The translations under genes and the position numbers were made by a program. Below the pieces are notes generated by a model. The model worked only from the letters and a program-made list of their open reading frames with translations. It was not told the origin of the DNA and made no database searches. DNA of 64,000 nt from Plasmopara viticola (lineage: Eukaryota; Oomycota; Peronosporomycetes; Peronosporales; Peronosporaceae): contig MBPM02000010.1 in the NCBI GenBank assembly GCA_001695595.3, positions 186,001-250,000 of the forward strand. The letters are read 5' to 3'. Below, one piece after another: positions 58,484 through 64,000 of this stretch. How positions within the stretch are numbered: the stretch's first letter is position 1; every line of letters starts with the position of its first letter.

Positions 58484-60280
58484 ATGAAGCGGCAGGATGT
58501 GACCGCTTCTGGTGGCGACAGCGCCGAATCCGAGGCCGAAACAGCCATCAAACGGCCTCACGTCTCTTCTATGACTAATGCTTTTTCCTATAAGGGATCT
58601 TTGAGTCTCCACCGTCCCAGATTGACTCTTGTACACGATTCCCAAGAACATCCCATGGCCGTACTGGATACCATTTGCGCAAAGCTGCAGAGTACAGTGG
58701 ACCCTCATTTACAGGCTCGTCTTTTGCTTGAATACAGCACGAGCGCAGTTTCATTGGGGATCAAGACAACGGCGGCGATTGACTATCTCTTTTCATTCTT
58801 ACAAGAGAAGCAGTCACAGCCTTCCACTCTGAACGATAAGAAGCCGTCTAAAGATGCCGGTGGAAGCGGCACTATCGTCGTGGGTGCCATCGTGCGTGGT
58901 CTTCGACATCTCTTGTCGGTCAAACCAGCTGTAGTTGAGCCGATGATCCAAGTGGATGCCATGGGCGAGCAACTGATGCAATGTATGAGTGTGGGGGAGG
59001 ATTTCAAGCTCCGTCGCGAGATGCTACGGATCGTTGTCGACTGCCTCTTGTGTATCGAAAAATTTGACCAATTAAAGGGTTTATTGCACACGTGTGTGGA
59101 AGACCACGATGCTGGCATGCAGGCGATTTGTCTTGGGACGTATCTGAGATTGAAAGACAGAGAACAGAGCTTTGTTAGTGAGCCAAGGTCGCTAGTCAAG
59201 CATTTTGATGACTCATCGACTTCGCTCTGCATTTGATACGGAGGAAAGTTTTCGGCTCGTAGACATTCTTGTTCGTCTTCGGCAGCATCTGCGCTCGTTT
59301 CCTAAGGTATCGGTCACACCACCATCGACGCCACTCAAGTATGTACCCATGTCGGCTATGCTTAGCACGAGTCCAAGTCTGAGTTTGGATCGTACAAACA
59401 AGACGAGCGGTTTTTGTCGCACTCAGCGAGACGCGGACGCATTTGCGAGTCTAAAGCTATCGATTGACTTGCAAAAAAGTCGTCGAGACATGATCGACGT
59501 TGCGTCCGGCGTGTACATTAAAGCTTTTGCAATTAGTTCGTTGCCTCGCATTGAATTGGTACAGGTACTACTTGTTCTTATCATGATGGGTGTGGTGTGA
59601 CAGTAAGTAATACTATGATGTAGCCCATAATGCTTGGCCGTGTTGGACTCGTGCTTGCAGAAATCGAGCGATAATCTTCATGTCGTTAAAATGCTGCCGT
59701 GTCCAGTCATGGAAAGCGAGTCAAAAGACAGAGAATGGACCGTACCCGAATTGCTGTCTGACGTTAGCTCTTTAAATGAGCTTAAGCGCGCTTTTGTCGC
59801 GATTATTCGAAAGACGTGGTCTACAGCCCTCATCAAAGCTAGGCTTGCTCGCTGCACACTTGCAAAACGTGGAGACCGTGTACGCTATCGCCATTTATCG
59901 ACAGCACATGCATCGAGTACGGAACCCAATCCAAGTTGCTTGTCCAGCCAGAGCTCCGAGAAATCACGGCAAACTGGCCGTTTGAACAACGTGTTCGGTT
60001 CGTTTTAAAGGATACGCGAGATGTTTCCCAAGTATACGTCAAAAGCATGCTTTCCAATGGTGACGATGCGTACCATCATGTACCAGTAGAGTGTATCCAA
60101 ACGTTGGGTCCACGCAAGCACTTATTTGTCCACACGATAACGCTGATAGACTCACCATTCTCCGACCCAACTGCGTTTTCTGTGGCTGTGTGTCTAGGCC
60201 ATCTGATGCTTCCAGGAGGCGTCAAGGTACATATGTATGTGCAATGTTCTGAAGCGACGAAGGCACTAAAGTTTGCATGA
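58484..60280 (+). pseudogene. Integrator subunit 4-like HEAT protein, frameshifted
   Basis: A 250-codon frame (58484-59236) starts MKRQDVTASGG and has helical repeats of HEAT type. Continuation is in a second frame from about 59215 (RLVDILVRLRQHLRSFPK) to 59564. There a 96-bp GT-AG intron (59565-59660) joins in frame to KSSDNLHVVKMLP. A third shift occurs near 59845 (LLAAHLQNVETVYAIAIYRQ) and a fourth frame from about 59915 runs to the stop at 60280. The last part (WPFEQRVRFVLKD, then GPRKHLFVHTITLID) resembles the beta domain at the end of INTS4 (LRFxxGLVVxLDVxAxL, GPGRHRL). INTS4 takes part in processing snRNA transcripts. About 570 residues remain against roughly 960 in animals, so the middle may be shortened. 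All shifts are +1; assembly error is possible. Confidence 0.5.
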
Positions 60281-60539
60281 ATGTTATTAGCAGCCAAGTA
60301 CATCTAATTCGACCAACACCACCACTCGAATGTACATCGAAATATCAGCTTGTATTCGCGTATTGATATCTCACCGCACAAGCTCCACACTGAGGCATGT
60401 AGCAGCAAAATCGTCGACGGCGGAAAATTCTTAGGGATGAAAAGCTCGTAGAGCAAGATTGCTGATGCACCACTAATGTTTAGCGAGTCCACGCGAATGT
60501 CCGTGTCTGTTGCTTGACCTTTGTCGAAAAAGAATTGAA

Positions 60540-61230
60540 GTTGAGCTTAAGTGGAATGGGACAAAGATTATGTGCATACCTGGGATGGCCACAATGTCTT
60601 GGCAGCACTGACGGATGGTTTTGCGAAGACGTTTTCCTGTTTACAGCAAAGTTTAAGCACAAGTCGGGTCGTTTTAATTGTAAAGCAACGCCAAGTTACC
60701 ATAACGAGGATCGTTGGCTGGTTATCAGCTGAGATTTTGGTGGACGTGATGGAGTTGGGTCCACTACTGGCGCCTACAATACGCCAACAATGGTCGCCAC
60801 TGAATGCCAGCACCTCATGAAGATTGCTTGCTTTTACGATTTTATCCTTTTGTGTACGAATATTAGTGGCATCAAGAAATCTGTAAAGATCAGAATTTGA
60901 CAACGTCCATTGGCGACTAAACCTTTCAGTGCACCAGCGGAGGCCCGTGAGACAGCAGGAGACAGTGGAGCGCTGTTTCCATCACTTATAACGACTTTTG
61001 AACATTAAAGAAATGCGCAGACCGGAGAATAAAATTTCGAGAATCGCGAATTTCGTCGAGCATTAATGTCACTGGGTGTCGGTGAAGTCTGCACAACATC
61101 TTAATTTATTACGTTAAGTAGTACACTTAGCTTGGAAATGAAGTTATTCTACCTGTGGGGGAATTTCAGAATTATTCGAGCAGCGTCTAATACCACTCCC
61201 TGTTAAAACAAATCGACGATTAAATGTGCC
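60540..61230 (+). repeat. Right part of split repeat block (unidentified relic)
   Basis: Matches 39020-39640 throughout: TATGTGCATACCTGGGATGG, CATAACGAGGATCGTTGGCTG, TGCCAGCACCTCATGAAGATT. Plus-strand peptide blocks YVHTWDGHNV and PSYHNEDRWL are shared. The ORF in 60568-60903 on the minus strand is antisense. The function is not recognised. Between 60281 and 60540 nothing is seen. Confidence 0.5.
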
Positions 61231-61249
61231 AATTCCACATAAGGTCTTT

Positions 61250-61650
61250 CTTACTTGATGTGGCTTAAGCTCCTCACTACGCTCGAGTGCCCGAAAGTTT
61301 GTCACGCTCTTCTTTCGACGGCTTTGCCCGTCTGTCGACACACGCTCTTCCCGCACAAACAATGCGTGGGCATTTCGGTGGCCACTGTCTAATGCCTGTA
61401 GCACGCTGTATATTCCGTAGACACCCTCACCTACCAATTGTGGTGAATTCATGCCGTCTTTTGTGCGCGTAGGCGGAAAGCAGTGCTTGTTATTGTTGCG
61501 CCAGAGGCCTCATTTATGGCCTTTTGGAGGTCCATTACGCGATATGTTTGTATTTTGAGATTCCTTTAAAGATTTGACATGTGTTGTTGGAGGATAGAGA
61601 TGCATGTGGACAGCACGCGCGACGGCTTCGTCGATAATCTTGAGGTCAGG
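61250..61650 (-). pseudogene. rRNA 2'-O-methyltransferase (MRM1/SpoU)-like fragment
   Basis: The minus-strand frame reads LVGEGVYGIYSVLQALDSG, HRNAHALFVREERVSTDG, then ALERSEELKP. This is the substrate-binding N-terminal domain of SpoU-family methyltransferases (VxGxxxVLEALxSGRRxxxxLxV), closest in pattern to mitochondrial MRM1. The same frame extends upstream (KIIDEAVARAVHMHLYPP) with one TGA at 61510-61512. Homology ends near 61250, where the repeat block begins, so the catalytic SPOUT domain is missing. Downstream codons up to the stop at 61144 come from the repeat. It is a truncated gene fragment. Confidence 0.5.
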
Positions 61651-62130
61651 ATAAAATAATTATTGCCAACTTAATCAATCCTATGAGTTAATGATTTTAT
61701 AATTTTTATAGTAAATATCCCACATACATGTAAATTTAAGGAAAGAAAATACGACCCATAATTACTCAAACATGAGGCGTTAAGAGGTGTTGCTCTTTGC
61801 GAAGAAAAAATTCGTATTCTCTTCGATACAGATATTAGATAAAATAAGGGTAATATTTGTAAATAATTGCTGCACTTGTATTAAAAATTACACTACAGAA
61901 TGAAGCGACAACAGAAAAAATATTAGACATAATATTATGTTATCGTTACAACATTGTGCTGCTTGCTGTCCATAGATGTATGTAAAAGGCTTTTAGTGCA
62001 AACACATCATCGATCCCTGACCCTCACGTGCACGCGCTGCAACCTTGGCATTTTTCATGATCCAGTAAGTTAGTTCTTTCTTGATAGTTTGCTAGATAGC
62101 CTCCTCAGCTGTCTGCTTGAGACAGCCGAC
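61651..62130 (+). other. AT-rich sequence without recognisable gene
   Basis: Long AT-rich runs, stops in all frames, no repeat landmark seen. Confidence 0.4.
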
Positions 62131-63177
62131 AATCTCTCCCAGTGTTGAGCACTAGTCCTAATGATTACTTACTTTTACTACCGCAATATAGCACTGGAAA
62201 GTTTGCATAAGCTTAAGACACTTTTTATCGTCTTTACAACAACTCCAGCTTAAGTGTATAAGTAGGAACGAGCTTTAAAAGCCCACTCAACCTAGACCTT
62301 GACAATACGAACTTAGGCTCTCCGTTTTCTATACGTATGATGTACTATTCGTTGGCCTTAATTTTGCACTCTAGCTCGAAGGGGTCTAAGCGATTCGACG
62401 CTGAGTAGCGTCGAATTGCGCGGATTTTCCTTTCCATTGTGTCGGCTTAATTCGCAATAACAAAAAAAATAACCATTACTCGGCGTCGCCGAATAGAAAG
62501 CTTATAATACATTGAGACCCCACGGCATCTATTTATTATGAAGTGGTCTATGGTAATAGCCAGCATACGGCATCCTCATTCGTAAAGCGGTCTATCGTTA
62601 TTCGTTGTTTAAGCAATTAATACGTTCTCGGATGCAAAATTGATGGAGTCTATTCTTTGGAAGCATTCATCGCGTCTAAAGATGAAAGAAGACAAGAAAA
62701 CAAATCTATTCCTAATATAGTATAATATTTCGAATAGTACAACTTTGCTCAAATCGCACAGAATTCTTTGTACACCGTCAATGTTGTACATGTTCTTGCA
62801 CTTCACATAACATGTTATGCAGATGCTTTAGTGTTGTGTGGAAATAATATGTACTGTGCATCACGCACTATTCCTATATTCCTAGGGTGCAAAAACGAGT
62901 CCAAAAAAAGGAAAGTACCCAAATAGGCGATGGGACGACCCATTCAGAAATACCGACGGGCACGAAATTACAACGCTTGCACAACGTAAGAGACGGCAAT
63001 ATTTGCAACTCTAAGCGAGAAAAAAAGGAGTACAAAATCGCGTCTTTTTCGACAACGCAAACCTTTACAGCGAGCGGGCGTAGTTTGTACAGCTTTTACT
63101 AGCAAATTGGCTTGTATGCGGGTAGGTCTTTCGAGTTTCAAGCTTTTTCTAATGTCGTGCATTCGGGTCTTCGTCTT

Positions 63178-63215
63178 CGCTGTTACTAATGGTTCATTAC
63201 TTTCGAATTGGCCTG
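63178..63215 (+). promoter_or_regulatory. Conserved initiator-like core promoter, unit K
   Basis: TTACTAATGGTTCATTACTT with TTCATT at 63193-63198, 60 bp before the ATG. Confidence 0.45.
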
Positions 63216-63257
63216 CTGTTTGACAACTCCTCGTCCAAGTGCTAATACGCAAACATT

Positions 63258-63719
63258 ATGAATTTCAGAGCCTTAAATGTCCTCTTCGTTGTCACTTTCG
63301 TCGTGTGCAGCTCCGCTTTTGCCAGTGCTGACGGCGACGTGGACGCCAAGATTAATGCCCATCAGAGTCGGCGTTTACCATTCCAAATGAGGGATTGGAT
63401 TAAATCTGTTTTACCTGGAAGAACTTCAAAAGTGGCTCAAAGTGGTGACGAGGCCACATCTCCACTTTTGAAAGGGCAAAAGGCTCTTGACAAGAAAGGT
63501 GCAGCAACTGCCAAATCCGCACGAACGGCGGACGATGCTGCGCAAGCCGCAGAGTTGAACAAGTTATCGCCTGAAGAGGTGAAATTTCTGACAAAGGAAG
63601 CGTCAGGTTTGACATGGAAGAGGAGAAGGCTGGTGCGAAAAATTTTATTTTTTGGACTAGGAGCCTTTATTTCTAGCGCTCTCATCGCTGCAGGTGTGAT
63701 CACGTTTGTGGGCAAATAG
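63258..63719 (+). CDS. Secreted RXLR-like protein with C-terminal TM, copy K
   Basis: A 153-residue protein. Signal peptide 1-24, DGDVDAKINA, HQSRRLP (RRLP 38-41), QSGDEAT (61-67). The middle contains the full KSARTADDAAQAAEL block, which is lost in copy C. A basic WKRRRLVRKIL precedes a hydrophobic segment (about 128-151) ending VGK. Nearly the same C-terminus as copy C, so A, C and K form the closest subgroup. Predicted secreted, membrane-inserting protein; a host-directed role is inferred only from the motif position and genome setting. Confidence 0.75.
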   Translation: MNFRALNVLFVVTFVVCSSAFASADGDVDAKINAHQSRRLPFQMRDWIKSVLPGRTSKVAQSGDEATSPLLKGQKALDKKGAATAKSARTADDAAQAAELNKLSPEEVKFLTKEASGLTWKRRRLVRKILFFGLGAFISSALIAAGVITFVGK

Positions 63720-64000
63720 GACAAAAAGTTTTTCGCTGTGACAACGATGACTGTGAAAACCGACAAAATTATAGTGGTCGCGAATGCAATGCACTCCTTT
63801 ATGTCTATACTGCATTGTACATATATTGGCTTGATTCGAACAATTAAGTTTATTGATTTTGAGACTGCAATTTCTTCAAACGGATCCAATTGCTGACACC
63901 CTTCTCTATTAGTATTCAAGGATGCAAGTCGTCTTCTGCTCTGCTTTCAAACACGTCATTGGAACAGTTTGTGTCGAACACACTAGTCATGCACACTTTG

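Larger units (their letters stand above)
62140..64000 (+). repeat. Effector duplication unit K (runs off window)
   Basis: Begins with the GTGTTGAGCACTAGTCCT repeat (62143). GAGACCCCACGGCATC is near 62513, GAAGTGGTCTATGG near 62540, and TTTTTCGACAACGC near 63043. The gene is 63258-63719. The CGACTT tract present in A, B, C, H, I and J has been deleted here (sequence jumps from GAGACTGCA to ATTTCTTCAAACGGATCC). The window ends inside the CACACTTTG landmark. Confidence 0.65.

Noticed and set aside
58783..59232. 149-codon minus-strand ORF
   Set aside because: Exact antisense shadow of the INTS4-like frame.
57181..60540. Helitron as the carrier of the captured gene fragments
   Set aside because: No CTRR-plus-hairpin 3' end or TC 5' end could be placed at the junctions, which are uncertain by tens of bases.
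1..64000. CRISPR arrays, rRNA operons and tRNA genes
   Set aside because: No regularly spaced repeats, rRNA cores or convincing tRNA cloverleafs were seen; the content is eukaryotic.

Overview
The window is gene-poor, AT-rich nuclear DNA from an oomycete, most likely a plant-pathogenic member of the Peronosporales (Phytophthora or downy mildew group). The evidence is a family of small intronless genes for secreted proteins with an RXLR-like basic motif, an oomycete-type initiator (TTCATT...) just upstream of most of them, and Ty1/copia and Ty3/gypsy relics throughout. Genus and species cannot be named from the sequence.

The main content is a dispersed family of 11 related genes: seven intact ORFs (6530-6979, 12431-12883 minus, 23835-24266, 35254-35721, 37638-38090, 56184-56645, 63258-63719) and four broken copies (31153-31587, 32765-33217, 36440-36876 minus, 49164-49613). 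Intact members have 143-155 residues: signal peptide, acidic stretch, HQSRRLP-like motif, a DEAT/DETT motif, an Ala/Lys-rich helical middle, one C-terminal membrane segment and a short, usually basic tail. Each sits in a duplicated unit of about 1.5-2 kb with conserved 5' sequence, and most have a TTCGAC microsatellite downstream. I interpret them as candidate host-targeted, membrane-inserting effectors; function is inference.

Between the units are decayed retroelements. Copia reverse transcriptase or RNase H relics lie at about 2.2-4.3, 14.0-15.4, 24.9-25.4, 46.9-47.6 and 50.0-51.2 kb. Gypsy relics, all minus strand, lie at about 16.6-20.1, 25.6-30.2 and 51.5-55.1 kb. One much younger, nearly complete copia element with 145-bp LTRs occupies 41756-46167 (minus), but carries several frameshifts. 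Two copies of a roughly 0.3-kb SINE-like element with target-site duplications, a TIR element at 33.8-34.6 kb, and a 2.7-kb inverted duplication (7.64-10.31 and 20.06-22.80 kb) complete the repeats.

At 57.9-61.65 kb there are fragments resembling three housekeeping genes: exosome subunit MTR3, Integrator subunit 4 (with one intron retained) and a mitochondrial rRNA methyltransferase. All are broken by stops or frameshifts. Two of them lie where a repeat block that is continuous at 38.9-39.6 kb is interrupted. The only probably functional cellular genes in the window are the seven intact effector-like ORFs.
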